Positions 1-11,035 of a stretch of 64,000 bases of DNA are shown here, in pieces. Each line of letters starts with the position of its first letter. Position 1 is the first letter of the stretch. Below the pieces are notes generated by a model. The model searched no databases and was not told the DNA's origin. It saw only the letters and a list, made by a program, of their open reading frames with translations. The position numbers and the translations under genes were made by a program. The stretch is from Bacillus norwichensis (GTDB lineage: Bacteria; Bacillota; Bacilli; Bacillales; Bacillaceae_C): NCBI RefSeq assembly GCF_014836955.1, contig NZ_JACSPV010000016.1:1-64000 (forward strand), written 5' to 3'.

Positions 1-80
1 GCTCCCCTTCATCCGCTCGACTTGCATGTATTAGGCACGCCGCCAGCGTTCGTCCTGAGCCAGGATCAAACTCTCATAAA
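1..80 (-). rRNA. rrs: 16S ribosomal RNA, 5' end (partial)
   Basis: Read on the minus strand this is the start of a bacterial 16S gene: the AGAGTTTGATCCTGGCTCAG primer site (56-75), then the GACGAACGCTGGCGG and CTAATACATGCAAG blocks. The mature 5' end is placed at about 80 from the usual TTTAT start. The gene runs off the left edge. An rRNA operon directly downstream of gyrA matches rrnO of B. subtilis. Confidence 0.97.
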
Positions 81-84
81 AGTT

Positions 85-132
85 TCGAAGTACAGGATGT
101 ACTAGCAAAGGCGTTACCACAGGATGTGGCGA
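85..132 (-). repeat. Two RTCCTGT hairpin units in the 16S leader
   Basis: On the minus strand two short hairpins, CCAC-ATCCT-GTGG and AGTAC-ATCCT-GTACT, are separated by a spacer ending CTAG. The same arrangement (hairpin, about 12-nt spacer ending CTAG, hairpin) recurs downstream of purA near 45093-45140 and after jag. This links the rRNA leader to the dispersed repeat family of this window. Confidence 0.6.
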
Positions 133-211
133 ACTTAGCCTTTGTTCCTTGCTCTAGCTGGCAATGGTTTAAAACCATTGTTACATCAAATTATTGACGT
201 TCGTTTCGTTC

Positions 212-226
212 AGTTTTCAAAGATCA
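212..226 (-). promoter_or_regulatory. boxA-like antitermination element of the rRNA leader
   Basis: The minus-strand TGATCTTTGAAAACT resembles the boxA of Bacillus rRNA leaders (TGCTCTTTGAAAACT), the NusB/S10 loading site for rRNA antitermination. It lies between the promoters and the 16S 5' end, as expected. A perfect palindrome, CAATGGTTT-A-AAACCATTG (162-180), follows in the leader. Confidence 0.6.
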
Positions 227-267
227 AACTTGCTTTTGTTTTTCGTGCTCTCCTGAGCGACTTTTAT

Positions 268-296
268 ATCATATCAAACTATCTTTTGGGCGTCAA
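268..296 (-). promoter_or_regulatory. rRNA operon promoter P2
   Basis: On the minus strand TTGACG (rc of 291-296) is followed by a 17-nt spacer and TATGAT (rc of 268-273). This is a near-consensus SigA promoter about 190 nt upstream of the 16S 5' end, the usual place for the proximal rrn promoter. Confidence 0.75.
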
Positions 297-350
297 CTAC
301 TTTTTTAAAAAAGTTTTTTTATGTGACAACCTGTTTGGACAGCGATTAAT

Positions 351-379
351 AATATAACACCTTTTATTTAATCTGGCAA
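351..379 (-). promoter_or_regulatory. rRNA operon promoter P1 (candidate)
   Basis: On the minus strand TTGCCA (rc of 374-379), a 17-nt spacer and TATATT (rc of 351-356) form a second SigA-type promoter upstream of P2. Tandem rrn promoters are normal in Bacillus. It is less close to consensus than P2. Confidence 0.5.
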
Positions 380-460
380 TGCTTTTTCGAAAAAAACTTT
401 CAACACAGCATAAAAGTTCCAGATGTTTTTTCAAAAATACCTGATTATACTCTATCAAAT

Positions 461-487
461 CCAAAAAAAGCGCCAACTTGGCGCTTT
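461..487 (-). terminator. gyrA intrinsic terminator
   Basis: On the minus strand, AAAGCGCCAA and TTGGCGCTTT form a GC-rich hairpin ending in a run of T, 18-44 nt after the gyrA stop codon. It separates gyrA from the rRNA promoters. Confidence 0.85.
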
Positions 488-504
488 CATGTTCAAGATT
501 CTTA

Positions 505-2988
505 TCATTCTTCGTCTGCTGTGTCCTCATCGTCTGGAGCATCAGAATCTTCCTCAAATCCTTCAGATGTTTCCACTTTGGCCACTGTGGCTACAGACTC
601 TTCATCATCCAGTCTGATCAAAATAACACCTTGGGTATTTCTCCCGAGTATCGAAATGTCTTCTACAGACATTCTGATCAAAACACCACCCGCTGTGATG
701 AGCATAATGTCCTCATCACCTTTTACCGTTTCAAGAGCAACGACTGTTCCGGTCTTTTCTGTAATATTGCACGTAATGATTCCCTTCCCACCGCGCGATT
801 GAATTCGGTAATCCTCTGCTGGAGTACGCTTGCCGTAACCGTTTTTTGTGACAACGAGGACATCATGATCTTCTTCAAGGATTTCCATTCCAATGACTTC
901 ATCCTTGTCAGATAGGTTGATCCCCCGCACACCTGTTGCCGTTCTTCCCATTGAGCGTACGTCGGTTTCGTGGAAACGGATGAGAAGACCTTCTTTCGTT
1001 CCTATCACAATATTATTACTATTATCCGTTAATTTAACTGAGATTAGTTCGTCATGTTCTCTGAGATTGAGGGCGATTAACCCATTCGTTCTAATATTAG
1101 CAAATGCGGAAACTGGTGTCCGTTTTACCACACCCTGTTTTGTTGCAAAGAATAAATTCCAATCTTCCAAGAACTCTTCGACACAGATAATCGTGTTAAT
1201 CCATTCGCCTTTTTCTATACCAAGCAGGTTAATGATCGGCAGCCCTTTGGCTGTTCTGCTGTATTCAGGGATTTCATATCCCTTTGTCCGATACACCTTC
1301 CCCTTGTTTGTAAAAAACAAAATGGTATCGTGAGTAGATGTTGTAATAAGATGCTCAACAAAGTCATCTTCATTTGTACCCATTCCCTGCACACCACGCC
1401 CACCGCGACGTTGACTCCTATATGTTGAAATTGGAAGTCGCTTAATATATCCGTTATGAGTAAGCGTGACAACGATATTTTCTCTTGGAATGAGATCCTC
1501 ATCTTCCATATGGCCTACTCCGCCAGCAACAATTTCCGTACGGCGGCCATCATCGAAGCGTTCCTTAATTTCAAGAAGCTCTTCCCTGATGATTTCAAGA
1601 ATCTTCTCCTCTTGAGCCAAAATTGCCTTTAATTCGGCAATCAACTTCACCAGATTTTGATACTCTTCTTCAATTTTCTCTCTCTCTAATCCAGTCAAGC
1701 GCTGAAGCCTCATATCAAGAATGGCTTGAGCCTGCTTTTCACTCAAGCTGAATTGTTCCATCAAGCCGGCTCTAGCAATCTCTGTAGTCTTTGATCCTCT
1801 AATGAGGCTGATAATCGCATCAATGTGGTCCAATGCAATTCGAAGTCCTTCAAGAATATGGGCCCGCGCCTCTGCTTTGCGCAACTCATATTCCGTCCGT
1901 CTTCTGATAATGACTTTTTGGTGCTCCAAATAATGGTAAAGACATTGCTTTAGGTTTAAAACCTTTGGCTGTCCATCTACCAATGCAAGCATATTGATAC
2001 CGAAGCTTGATTGCAGTGCTGTCATTTTATATAAGTTGTTTAAAATGACATTGGCGTTGGCATCCCGGCGAACCTCCATGACGATTCGCATACCAACACG
2101 ATCCGACTCGTCCCGTAGTTCAGTAATTCCATCGATTTTTTTCTCACGGACAAGTTCAGCAATCCGCTCGATGAGCCTTGCTTTATTGACCTGGAAAGGA
2201 AGTTCGTTGACAATGATTGTCTCCCTGCCGTTCGACTTTGTTTCAATTTCAACTTTTCCCCGCATCATGATGGAGCCGCGGCCTGTTTCATAGGCCCGGC
2301 GGATTCCGCTTCTTCCGACAATCAGACCAGCAGTTGGAAAATCTGGGCCTTGAACATGCTCCATCAATTCCTGAATAGTCATATCAGGATCTTTACTCAA
2401 TGAAATAATAGCATCAATTACTTCACCAAGCTGGTGAGGTGGAATATTGGTTGCCATCCCAACAGCAATTCCCGAAGAACCATTAACAAGCAGATTCGGA
2501 AAGCGCGAAGGTAAAACAGCCGGCTCTTTTTCCGAACCATCGTAGTTGTCCTTATAATCAATTGTATCTTTGTTTAAATCTCTTACAAGTTCCATAGAGA
2601 TCTTTGACATTCTCGCTTCTGTGTACCGCATGGCGGCCGCTGAGTCGCCGTCAATGGAACCGAAGTTTCCGTGACCATCCACCAACATATACCGATAGCT
2701 AAAATCTTGTGCCATCCGCACCATTGTTTCATATACAGCCGAATCACCGTGCGGATGATACTTCCCAATTACCTCACCGACAATCCTCGCTGATTTCTTA
2801 TACGCTTTGTCACTCGTCATTCCCAAATCGTTCATAGCATATAATATCCGGCGATGAACCGGCTTCAGGCCGTCGCGGACATCGGGAAGGGCACGAGCAA
2901 CGATAACGCTCATCGCGTAGTCGAGAAACGATGAACGCATCTCCTGGCTTAAATTTATTTCCTTTACGTTATCGGGCATGTCTGTCAT
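505..2988 (-). CDS. gyrA: DNA gyrase subunit A
   Basis: GyrA (827 aa) is the DNA-breaking and rejoining subunit of gyrase, the A2B2 type II topoisomerase that introduces negative supercoils. The N-terminal breakage-reunion domain carries the catalytic tyrosine in the [10 protein letters not shown] segment. The quinolone-determining segment reads [10 protein letters not shown], with the susceptible-type Ser and Glu. A GyrA-box, [10 protein letters not shown], marks the C-terminal DNA-wrapping beta-pinwheel, and the protein ends in an acidic tail. Length is close to the 821 aa of B. subtilis GyrA. Start is the ATG at 2988, with a purine-rich AAGGAAGGAAGG upstream. It lies downstream of gyrB, separated by a repeat and the gyrB terminator, so it probably has its own promoter. 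Confidence 0.98.
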   Translation of the reverse strand: MTDMPDNVKEINLSQEMRSSFLDYAMSVIVARALPDVRDGLKPVHRRILYAMNDLGMTSDKAYKKSARIVGEVIGKYHPHGDSAVYETMVRMAQDFSYRYMLVDGHGNFGSIDGDSAAAMRYTEARMSKISMELVRDLNKDTIDYKDNYDGSEKEPAVLPSRFPNLLVNGSSGIAVGMATNIPPHQLGEVIDAIISLSKDPDMTIQELMEHVQGPDFPTAGLIVGRSGIRRAYETGRGSIMMRGKVEIETKSNGRETIIVNELPFQVNKARLIERIAELVREKKIDGITELRDESDRVGMRIVMEVRRDANANVILNNLYKMTALQSSFGINMLALVDGQPKVLNLKQCLYHYLEHQKVIIRRRTEYELRKAEARAHILEGLRIALDHIDAIISLIRGSKTTEIARAGLMEQFSLSEKQAQAILDMRLQRLTGLEREKIEEEYQNLVKLIAELKAILAQEEKILEIIREELLEIKERFDDGRRTEIVAGGVGHMEDEDLIPRENIVVTLTHNGYIKRLPISTYRSQRRGGRGVQGMGTNEDDFVEHLITTSTHDTILFFTNKGKVYRTKGYEIPEYSRTAKGLPIINLLGIEKGEWINTIICVEEFLEDWNLFFATKQGVVKRTPVSAFANIRTNGLIALNLREHDELISVKLTDNSNNIVIGTKEGLLIRFHETDVRSMGRTATGVRGINLSDKDEVIGMEILEEDHDVLVVTKNGYGKRTPAEDYRIQSRGGKGIITCNITEKTGTVVALETVKGDEDIMLITAGGVLIRMSVEDISILGRNTQGVILIRLDDEESVATVAKVETSEGFEEDSDAPDDEDTADEE

Positions 2989-3014
2989 AAACTCAAAACC
3001 TTCCTTCCTTCAAG

Positions 3015-3180
3015 AAAAGCATAGACGCCTTGCTCAGGGCAAATTATGATATTCCCGAGGGGCAGTTCCTCAGCCGCACAGAGAAGCAGCAGCTTGATCC
3101 ATGTGGACTAGGCGCTGTATCTGGTAACAGGCAGTGTTCTATCACTGCGCCTGCACTAGCTGTCGCTGGACAAAGCATAT
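3015..3180 (+). repeat. Dispersed repeat in the gyrB-gyrA gap
   Basis: This 298-nt gap is otherwise noncoding. Its left part (ACGCCTTGCTCAG, ATTCCCGAGG, GTTCCTCAGCCGC) matches the second element after purA (45324-45380). Its right part holds a strong hairpin, GGCAGTG-TTCTAT-CACTGCGCC, then GCACTAGCTG and GTCGCTGGACA, the 3' end shared with other copies. The gyrA promoter must lie in or beside this element. I could not place it with confidence. Confidence 0.65.
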
Positions 3181-3226
3181 ACGTTTCCGAATCTTTATCC
3201 ATGAAAAATTTTAATGCTTTCTTCCT

Positions 3227-3270
3227 TAAAAAAAACGAGTGAAGCAGCAAATTTTATTACTGCATCACTT
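3227..3270 (-). terminator. gyrB intrinsic terminator
   Basis: On the minus strand AGTGATGCAG and CTGCTTCACT pair, followed by CG and eight T residues (the A-run at 3227-3236 on the plus strand). It sits just after the gyrB stop, so gyrB and gyrA are probably at least partly separate transcription units. Confidence 0.75.
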
Positions 3271-3286
3271 GCTTTCAACCAATCGG

Positions 3287-5242
<1,956 letters not shown>

Positions 5243-5256
5243 CTATTTCATGAACC

Positions 5257-5505
5257 TTACCCGTTCGTCGGTACGCCGCTCAGCGCCTTTTTCCTTAAAG
5301 TGGCAATTGCAATGGGTGAAAGATACATATGGGCTGAAGTAATGACTAGGGACTTAAAGGTGCCATTTGAAATGTTCATCAATTCGGACTTCCTTTTTTC
5401 GAGTAGTCCCTTCATCTCTTCAGAATCCATGACTGTCTGTTTATCTAGAATAGCGATGATTTCACTGGAGCGGATCATCACGTCATCACCCAAATGGACA
5501 TACAT
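5257..5505 (-). CDS. remB: Extracellular matrix regulator RemB
   Basis: This 82-aa protein begins MYVHLGDDVMIRSSEIIAI and belongs to the RemB/YaaB family (DUF370-related) found between recF and gyrB in Bacillus. Its paralogue RemA is a DNA-binding activator of biofilm matrix genes in B. subtilis, and RemB contributes to the same process. GAGGTGAAC precedes the ATG. It is 11 nt from recF and 38 nt from the gyrB start, so it is probably co-transcribed with recF. Assignment rests on sequence resemblance and gene order. Confidence 0.88.
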   Translation of the reverse strand: MYVHLGDDVMIRSSEIIAILDKQTVMDSEEMKGLLEKRKSELMNISNGTFKSLVITSAHMYLSPIAIATLRKKALSGVPTNG

Positions 5506-5516
5506 TAGCGTTCACC

Positions 5517-6635
5517 TCATTGCGCTTTTGTAATGGTTCCGTTTTGCACAAAAAAACTGTCCGCCTCTTTAATTGTCTGATGGTCAATTCCGCTTGTCGT
5601 TGTTGTTGTGACAAACGTTTGGACTTTCCCTTGAATCGTATTGAGCAAATGTGATTGGCGGTAGTCGTCCAATTCTGAGAGTACATCATCCAACAGAAGA
5701 ATCGGATATTCTCCAATTTCTGAATAAATCAGTTCAATTTCAGCCAATTTCACTGAAAGGGCGGTTGTCCGTTGTTGCCCCTGTGAACCGAACGTGTGAA
5801 CATCACGCCCATTGACAAAAAAATTCACATCGTCTCGATGAGGGCCAACCAGACTAATTCCACGATCAATTTCCCTTTCTCTGATCGATGAAATCTTTTC
5901 TTCAAATACGGTAATCATTGTGGACGAATCAAGCATTTCTGATACATCCAAAGAGGGTTTATATTGAATGCTCAGCGTTTCCAGCCCGCGGGAAATGCCG
6001 GCATGAATCGGTTTAGCCCATCCCTGCAGCAGATGGATGAATTCGAATCTTTTTTTGATAATTTTGATGGCTACACTGATAAATTGCTCATCTAAAATAT
6101 CCAAGAATGTCTGGTCGGTTTGCCGTTTTGTCTGCAGCTGTTTCAAATAATGATTCCGCTGTTGCAAAATCTTTTGATACTGTCCGATATCATAAAGATA
6201 GACCGGCGATACCTGACCAATCTCCATATCAATAAAACGACGCCTTGTTTGAGGGCTCCCTTTGACAAGACGCAGATCTTCAGGCGCAAACATGACGACA
6301 TTCATATTTCCTACATAGTGGCTTAACTTCCTCTGCTCGATATGATTGAATTTTGCTTTTTTCCCTTTTTTGGAAATAATTAACTGCAAAGGGACAGATC
6401 CGTTTATCTTTTTGACCCTACCCTCCATTTTAGCATAATCCTCATCCCAACGTATCAATTCTTTATCATTGGACGTTCTGTGGGATTTGGCCATACCCAA
6501 GACATAGATTGCTTCCATGACATTTGTTTTACCTTGGGCGTTTTCTCCGACAAAGACGTTTACTTTATTTTCAAAAGATAGCGAGAGTTGTTCATAGTTC
6601 CGATAATTTTCCAGTGCCAGTTCTTCAATATACAT
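5517..6635 (-). CDS. recF: DNA replication and repair protein RecF
   Basis: RecF (372 aa) is an SMC-like ATPase that, with RecO and RecR, loads RecA at single-strand gaps next to duplex DNA. Walker [10 protein letters not shown] lies near residues 30-38, the ABC signature region [11 protein letters not shown] near 265-275, and Walker [12 protein letters not shown] near 320. The ATG at 6635 has AAAGGATG upstream. It follows rlbA closely in the conserved dnaN-rlbA-recF order. Confidence 0.97.
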   Translation of the reverse strand: MYIEELALENYRNYEQLSLSFENKVNVFVGENAQGKTNVMEAIYVLGMAKSHRTSNDKELIRWDEDYAKMEGRVKKINGSVPLQLIISKKGKKAKFNHIEQRKLSHYVGNMNVVMFAPEDLRLVKGSPQTRRRFIDMEIGQVSPVYLYDIGQYQKILQQRNHYLKQLQTKRQTDQTFLDILDEQFISVAIKIIKKRFEFIHLLQGWAKPIHAGISRGLETLSIQYKPSLDVSEMLDSSTMITVFEEKISSIREREIDRGISLVGPHRDDVNFFVNGRDVHTFGSQGQQRTTALSVKLAEIELIYSEIGEYPILLLDDVLSELDDYRQSHLLNTIQGKVQTFVTTTTTSGIDHQTIKEADSFFVQNGTITKAQ

Positions 6636-6649
6636 CGGGTCAACATCCT

Positions 6650-6865
6650 TTAGTGGACAACAAGGAAACTTCCAACCCCTGTAATTTCAAGCAGATCGCC
6701 TTCCACAAGCTTTCGTCCTCTTCTCTGCTCCTGTTCTCCATTCACAAGGACTGTATGTTCGCTTAAAAACCACTTGGCCATCCCTCCGGATTGAATCAAG
6801 TCAGCAAGCTTCAAAAACTGTCCCAGTGTAATGGTATCCGTCTCAATTTTGATTTTTGTTTCCAC
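6650..6865 (-). CDS. rlbA: S4-domain protein YaaA/RlbA
   Basis: This 71-aa protein is little more than an S4 RNA-binding domain ([18 protein letters not shown], then [12 protein letters not shown]). In B. subtilis the equivalent protein between dnaN and recF has been linked to late 50S ribosomal subunit assembly. It starts with GTG at 6865, since the overlapping ATG is in another frame. GAGTGAG lies upstream. Confidence 0.93.
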   Translation of the reverse strand: METKIKIETDTITLGQFLKLADLIQSGGMAKWFLSEHTVLVNGEQEQRRGRKLVEGDLLEITGVGSFLVVH

Positions 6866-6954
6866 ATTCTCACTCTTTTCGTATAAAGTAATCTACTATC
6901 TTTATTTTACTAAAGATTTAACAGTATGACAAAGGGTAGAAAAGTTCCCAAAAG

Positions 6955-6981
6955 GAAAAAACCCGCCGGAAAGGCAGGTTT
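6955..6981 (-). terminator. dnaN terminator
   Basis: On the minus strand AACCTGCC, loop TTTCC, GGCGGGTT and a T-run form a compact intrinsic terminator 2 nt after the dnaN stop. It would separate dnaA-dnaN from rlbA-recF-remB. Confidence 0.8.
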
Positions 6982-6983
6982 AA

Positions 6984-8120
6984 TTAAGCAGTCCTGACAG
7001 GTAAAATTAATTGCAAAATGGACGGGTCTTCATCTGAACGGATGATAAATGGTCTCATCGCTCCTGTGAAACTAATTGTTATATCTGTTCCATCCACAGC
7101 TCTTAAGGCTTCCATCATGTATTTTGCGCTGAAGGATATCGTCAACTCTTCTCCTTCAAGTACTCCAATTGGGATCTCCTCAGAAACGTAGCCAATTTCA
7201 GGAGTATTCGAAGATATATCCAACATATCTCCCCCTTGAGAGGCGAGTTTAACAACGTTATTTCTTTCTTCTTTTGCCAATAAAGAAGCACGGTCTATGG
7301 CATCGTTAAACATTTTTCCATCAAGTGTAATATTTGTTTTGTAATCAGTTGGAATCAGACGGGAAGTATCTGGATAATTCCCTTCCAATCTTCTAGTAAA
7401 GAAATGAATGTTTTTCGTCTTAAACAGTATTTGGTTGTCGGTAATAACAATATGAACAGGCTGATCGCTGTCATCCAAGATTTTACTAAGCTCAAGGAGA
7501 CTTTTTCCCGGAATGACAGTTTGATAGCTCATGTCCTTTGGAATATCAATTGGCGAAATTTTCTTCGCAAGTCGATGACTATCTGTAGCAACACAAACAA
7601 GATTCCCATTTTCGATCTGCCAGTTTACACCTGTCAAGATGGGGCGTATTTCTGAGGTGGACACTGCAAATACAGTTTGTCTAATCATTGTTTTTAAGAG
7701 ATCACCTGGGATTGAGAAAACATCTTCTTCTGAAATCTGAGGGAGGAGTGGATATTCAGAAGGGTCGAACCCATTTAAATTGAACTCCGCTTTCCCTGAT
7801 TTAATGAGTACATGTTGGGAATCTTCTGTAGAGATTTCAACTGTATCCATTGGAAGCTTTCTGACAATATCCCCGAAAAACCTTGCATTAAGGACAATAC
7901 TCCCTGTTTCTATCATTTCAATTATCTGATTGTCATCTTCTTCAATAGGAATAAATGACTCAATTGATATATCAGAGTCACTTCCTGTAAAGGTAATCCC
8001 ATCATTGTTAGCAACAATCTTTATTCCCGTCAGAATAGGAATAGTCGTTCTTGAAGAAACGGCCCTCATGACATGTTGAACACTATTGATCAGCCGATTA
8101 CGCTGAATGATAAACTTCAT
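6984..8120 (-). CDS. dnaN: DNA polymerase III beta sliding clamp
   Basis: DnaN (378 aa, same length as in B. subtilis) forms the dimeric ring that tethers DNA polymerase to DNA and recruits clamp-binding proteins. It begins MKFIIQRNRLINSVQHVMRAV and has the three-fold clamp repeat. The C-terminus LILPVRT is the hydrophobic-pocket tail typical of the family. ATG start at 8120. It lies directly after dnaA across the second half of oriC. Confidence 0.98.
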   Translation of the reverse strand: MKFIIQRNRLINSVQHVMRAVSSRTTIPILTGIKIVANNDGITFTGSDSDISIESFIPIEEDDNQIIEMIETGSIVLNARFFGDIVRKLPMDTVEISTEDSQHVLIKSGKAEFNLNGFDPSEYPLLPQISEEDVFSIPGDLLKTMIRQTVFAVSTSEIRPILTGVNWQIENGNLVCVATDSHRLAKKISPIDIPKDMSYQTVIPGKSLLELSKILDDSDQPVHIVITDNQILFKTKNIHFFTRRLEGNYPDTSRLIPTDYKTNITLDGKMFNDAIDRASLLAKEERNNVVKLASQGGDMLDISSNTPEIGYVSEEIPIGVLEGEELTISFSAKYMMEALRAVDGTDITISFTGAMRPFIIRSDEDPSILQLILPVRTA

Positions 8121-8159
8121 AATTTCTTCCCTCGTTTCAGCCTTTATATATTAATCTTT

Positions 8160-8282
8160 TAAATATAAAATTCGTAGTAATAGTAGTAGGGGCTGTGGAT
8201 ATGTTGATAAGTATGTGAATGATTGAAAAACACAAGTTACTCACATGTGGACATCGTGTGAAACAACAAGGCACACTTATAC
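8160..8282. other. oriC, unwinding element between dnaA and dnaN
   Basis: On the plus strand a run of DnaA-trios (TAG TAA TAG TAG TAG, 8175-8189) is followed by a short G-rich spacer and a DnaA box, TGTGGATAT (8194-8202). This is the architecture of the B. subtilis basal unwinding system (established for that species). The AT-rich stretch to its left (8140-8174) would be the melted DNA. Further box-like sites are TGTGGACAT near 8246 and TTATACACA near 8277. Confidence 0.85.
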
Positions 8283-8294
8283 ACATCATCCCCA

Positions 8295-9644
8295 TTATGG
8301 ATTCTTTAATGAATCACGAATGCCGTTAATGATGTTTTGGAATTCCGTATCAGATTCCATCATTTTTGAAATTTTATCATAGGCGTGAATGACTGTTGTA
8401 TGGTCCCGTCCTCCAAATTCTTCCCCAATTTTAGGAAGAGAGAGGTCTGTCAGTTCTCTGGAGAGGAACATAGCAATCTGCCTTGGAAAAGCAATGGACT
8501 TTGTTCGTTTTTTCGCTTTGAAGTCTTCTAATTTAACGTTAAATTCGGCACCAACTGTTTTTTGAATATCCAAAACGGTAATGATCTTTGGTTTTGAACT
8601 AGGAATGATATCTTTTAATGCCTCAGCTGCCAAGTCAGCGTTAATATCTTTATTGATTAACGAGGAATAGGCAACAACACGGATTAGTGCGCCCTCAAGT
8701 TCCCGGATATTTGTATCAATCTGATTCGCTATGTACAGCATGGCTTCATTTGGAATGTCGAGGCCATCAGCTTTCGCCTTTTTCCGTAAAATGGCGATTC
8801 TAGTTTCTAGATCAGGAGGAGTGATATCTGTAATCAGTCCCCATTCAAATCGTGATCTTAGCCTGTCTTCTAAAGTTGGAATCTCTTTAGGAGGCCTGTC
8901 ACTTGAAATAATAATTTGCTTGCTTTCTTCATGAAGGGTATTAAATGTATGGAAAAATTCCTCTTGTGTTTGTTCTTTTCCGGCTATAAATTGAATATCG
9001 TCTATTAAAAGCACATCCACATTTCGATACTTATCTCTAAAATCGACCGCTTTATTATCCCGAATCGAGTTAATGAACTCATTAGTAAATTTTTCAGAAG
9101 ATAAATAAACCACTTTTGCCAACGGATTGTGTTCGAGTACATAGTGGCCGATTGCGTGAAGCAAATGGGTTTTCCCCAAACCGACACCTCCGTAGATGAA
9201 AAGCGGATTATATGCGTTTGCGGGCGCTTCGGCGACCGCAAGAGATGCTGCATGAGCGAAACGGTTGCCCGCTCCGATGACAAATGTGTCAAATGTATAT
9301 TTAGGATTAAGCATGCTTTGATATGTTTCTTCTCTTTTTATTTCTTGGATAGAACTTGAGCTTGGAGCCGTTTCTTTTTTCAGTTCATCTTCCGCATCAG
9401 GAGGAATAATGAATTTTATATTCAAATTTTCTCCAACTAGCTCATACAAAATTTTGGAGATTAAATTTGTATAGCGGCCTTCAAGCCAGTCTCTTGCAAA
9501 CTCATTGGGAACAGCGATTGTCATAGTATCGCCTTGAAGTTCATGCGCTTCCGTGGATTTAAGCCATGTATCAAAACTCGGCTTACTGATCTTCGTTTCT
9601 ATTTTTTCAAGCACCTTCTCCCAAAGATCGGACAGGTTTTCCAA
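8295..9644 (-). CDS. dnaA: Chromosomal replication initiator DnaA
   Basis: DnaA (449 aa) is the AAA+ initiator that binds DnaA boxes and melts oriC. Domain I is residues 1-80. The AAA+ core has Walker [10 protein letters not shown] near 150 and Walker B LLIDDIQF. The domain IV DNA-binding signature [15 protein letters not shown] is near 405. The start codon is TTG at 9644, with a strong AAAGGAGG 7 nt upstream. DnaA boxes flank the gene on both sides, which allows autoregulation as in B. subtilis. Confidence 0.98.
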   Translation of the reverse strand: MENLSDLWEKVLEKIETKISKPSFDTWLKSTEAHELQGDTMTIAVPNEFARDWLEGRYTNLISKILYELVGENLNIKFIIPPDAEDELKKETAPSSSSIQEIKREETYQSMLNPKYTFDTFVIGAGNRFAHAASLAVAEAPANAYNPLFIYGGVGLGKTHLLHAIGHYVLEHNPLAKVVYLSSEKFTNEFINSIRDNKAVDFRDKYRNVDVLLIDDIQFIAGKEQTQEEFFHTFNTLHEESKQIIISSDRPPKEIPTLEDRLRSRFEWGLITDITPPDLETRIAILRKKAKADGLDIPNEAMLYIANQIDTNIRELEGALIRVVAYSSLINKDINADLAAEALKDIIPSSKPKIITVLDIQKTVGAEFNVKLEDFKAKKRTKSIAFPRQIAMFLSRELTDLSLPKIGEEFGGRDHTTVIHAYDKISKMMESDTEFQNIINGIRDSLKNP

Positions 9645-9705
9645 TACTGTACCTCCTTTGCTTCATACTAATATCGAGAATTGGATTTCCTTTTGAGGGT
9701 CTAGT

Positions 9706-10025
9706 AAATGTGGAAAAGTATATAATATAGTAGAAAGAGTCCTTTTCGACAATATCCACTAATTGTGGACAATGATATTCATAACGGGTGAATAAACAAT
9801 CCACATGTTATTCACAATCTGTGGATAACACATTGGACAAGAAAAGCTCTCCACAGTAAAAACAATTTAATCATACCAAATAAAGCAAAGGACTGCAATG
9901 AACGGAAGGCATTATCCACATTAATAAATTTTGCCAGAAAAAAATTATTAACAGCTGGAGAATATGTGAAAAACTTGTCGATAATTGATGTGAATAAGAA
10001 AAAATGATTTCACAAATAATCCACA
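9706..10025. other. oriC, upstream DnaA-box cluster (dnaA-rpmH gap)
   Basis: The 519-nt gap between dnaA and rpmH is AT-rich and packed with DnaA boxes on both strands. Perfect copies are TGTGGATAA at 9820-9828 and TTATCCACA at 9912-9920. One-mismatch copies include TGTGGACAA (9765-9773), TTATTCACA (9808-9816), TGTGAATAA (9989-9997) and TAATCCACA (10017-10025), and TGTGGAAAA lies near 9709. It corresponds to the incA/incB part of the bipartite Bacillus origin and also holds the divergent dnaA and rpmH promoters. Confidence 0.9.
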
Positions 10026-10163
10026 AGCAAAAATTAATCAATTTGGAGAAGTTGGATCTGCAGAAAAATAAAAATGAGAGGTTGACAATCATTGAATCAC
10101 ATCTTTATAATTAGTAAGACTGTCTAACCTGTGATTGTTTAAATCCTCGAGGAGGTGTCATAA

Positions 10164-10298
10164 ATGAAAAGAACATTCCAACCAAATAGAAGAAAAAGAA
10201 GCAAGGTTCATGGCTTCCGTACAAGAATGAGCTCAAAAACAGGTCGTAGAATTTTAGCAGCTCGTCGTCGTAAAGGAAGAAAAGTATTGTCAGCGTAG
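10164..10298 (+). CDS. rpmH: 50S ribosomal protein L34
   Basis: The 44-aa protein, [19 protein letters not shown] to KGRKVLSA, is a standard L34, a very basic peptide of the large subunit. GAGGAGGTG lies 8 nt before the ATG. It is the first gene of the rightward arm, divergent from dnaA, and is followed by its own terminator and then rnpA, as in B. subtilis. Confidence 0.98.
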   Translation: MKRTFQPNRRKRSKVHGFRTRMSSKTGRRILAARRRKGRKVLSA

Positions 10299-10329
10299 AC
10301 CACTGAAACGTCTCAGTGGTCTTTTTTCT
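10299..10329 (+). terminator. rpmH terminator
   Basis: ACCACTGA, loop AACGTC, TCAGTGGT then CTTTTTTCT, starting directly at the rpmH stop codon. It probably sets a high rpmH to rnpA mRNA ratio. Confidence 0.9.
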
Positions 10330-10562
10330 AATTAGAAAAGTGCCGAAGAACTGTCTAAATCCAGCACATCATGACTTGCAGGCTGATAAGTCATGATTGG
10401 TCTTGATGGAGAGGTTACCTCAATGCTGCAAGCTACATATTTTTTAGAGTTCACCAGGGCTTGGGCGGATCGACAGGTACCCTTGTACTTCCTGATCTTT
10501 TATTTCATCAAAGACATTTCAGTATCTACATTGCTGGACAGGCATTTGCGCTTTTCTTTGTT
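10330..10562 (-). repeat. Possible degenerate dispersed repeat before rnpA
   Basis: The 275-nt gap between rpmH and rnpA has no convincing gene. On the minus strand it starts with AAAGAAAAGCGCAAATGCC and ends near GCTGGATTTAGACAG, resembling the 5' and 3' ends of the dispersed family described after mnmG. An internal hairpin, CATGACTT...AAGTCATG, lies near 10368-10393. The interior does not align well with other copies. Confidence 0.35.
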
Positions 10563-10573
10563 GAGGTGGAGGT

Positions 10574-10960
10574 ATGAAAAAAGCATTTAGGATCAAGGAA
10601 AATGCAGAATTTCAAGCAGTGTTTAAAAAAGGAAAATCAGTGGCAAACAGACAGTTTGTCATATATATGCTGGAAAAAGAGAAACAGAACCATTTCAGGA
10701 TCGGTCTATCTGTGAGCAAAAAGATTGGAAATGCAGTTATGAGGAATAGAATCAAGCGCTGTATACGCCAAGCTTTTCATGAGCTTGAGGAGCAAATCAG
10801 CCACAATAAGGATTTTGTCATCATCGCCAGGAAACCGGCGGCCGAAATGGATTATCATTCAATAAAGAAAAGCCTGGAACATGTCCTCCGGCTTGGAAAA
10901 AGTCTGAAAAAGATAAAACATGAAAAAAATAAAAATGATTTTAATCAACAGCGGCAATAA
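10574..10960 (+). CDS. rnpA: Ribonuclease P protein component
   Basis: RnpA (128 aa) is the protein subunit of RNase P, which trims the 5' leader from pre-tRNAs with the RnpB ribozyme. The conserved RNR-type motif is present: [21 protein letters not shown], followed by [22 protein letters not shown] abuts the ATG; the GAGG further upstream gives the better spacing. The long basic tail ([17 protein letters not shown]) is slightly longer than in B. subtilis. It is followed by yidC in the conserved order. Confidence 0.97.
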   Translation: MKKAFRIKENAEFQAVFKKGKSVANRQFVIYMLEKEKQNHFRIGLSVSKKIGNAVMRNRIKRCIRQAFHELEEQISHNKDFVIIARKPAAEMDYHSIKKSLEHVLRLGKSLKKIKHEKNKNDFNQQRQ

Positions 10961-11035
10961 AAAGTGTTAAAATAACCGATAGACCATATCTAATGCCCTT
11001 ACAGGGTTATTTTCATACACAGGAGGATATGAAGT

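Noticed and set aside
478-915. A long plus-strand open frame opposite gyrA.
   Set aside because: It is the antisense shadow of the conserved gyrA reading frame.
10393-10590. A 65-codon open frame before rnpA.
   Set aside because: No ribosome binding site and no family resemblance; it runs through a probable degenerate repeat and overlaps the rnpA start.
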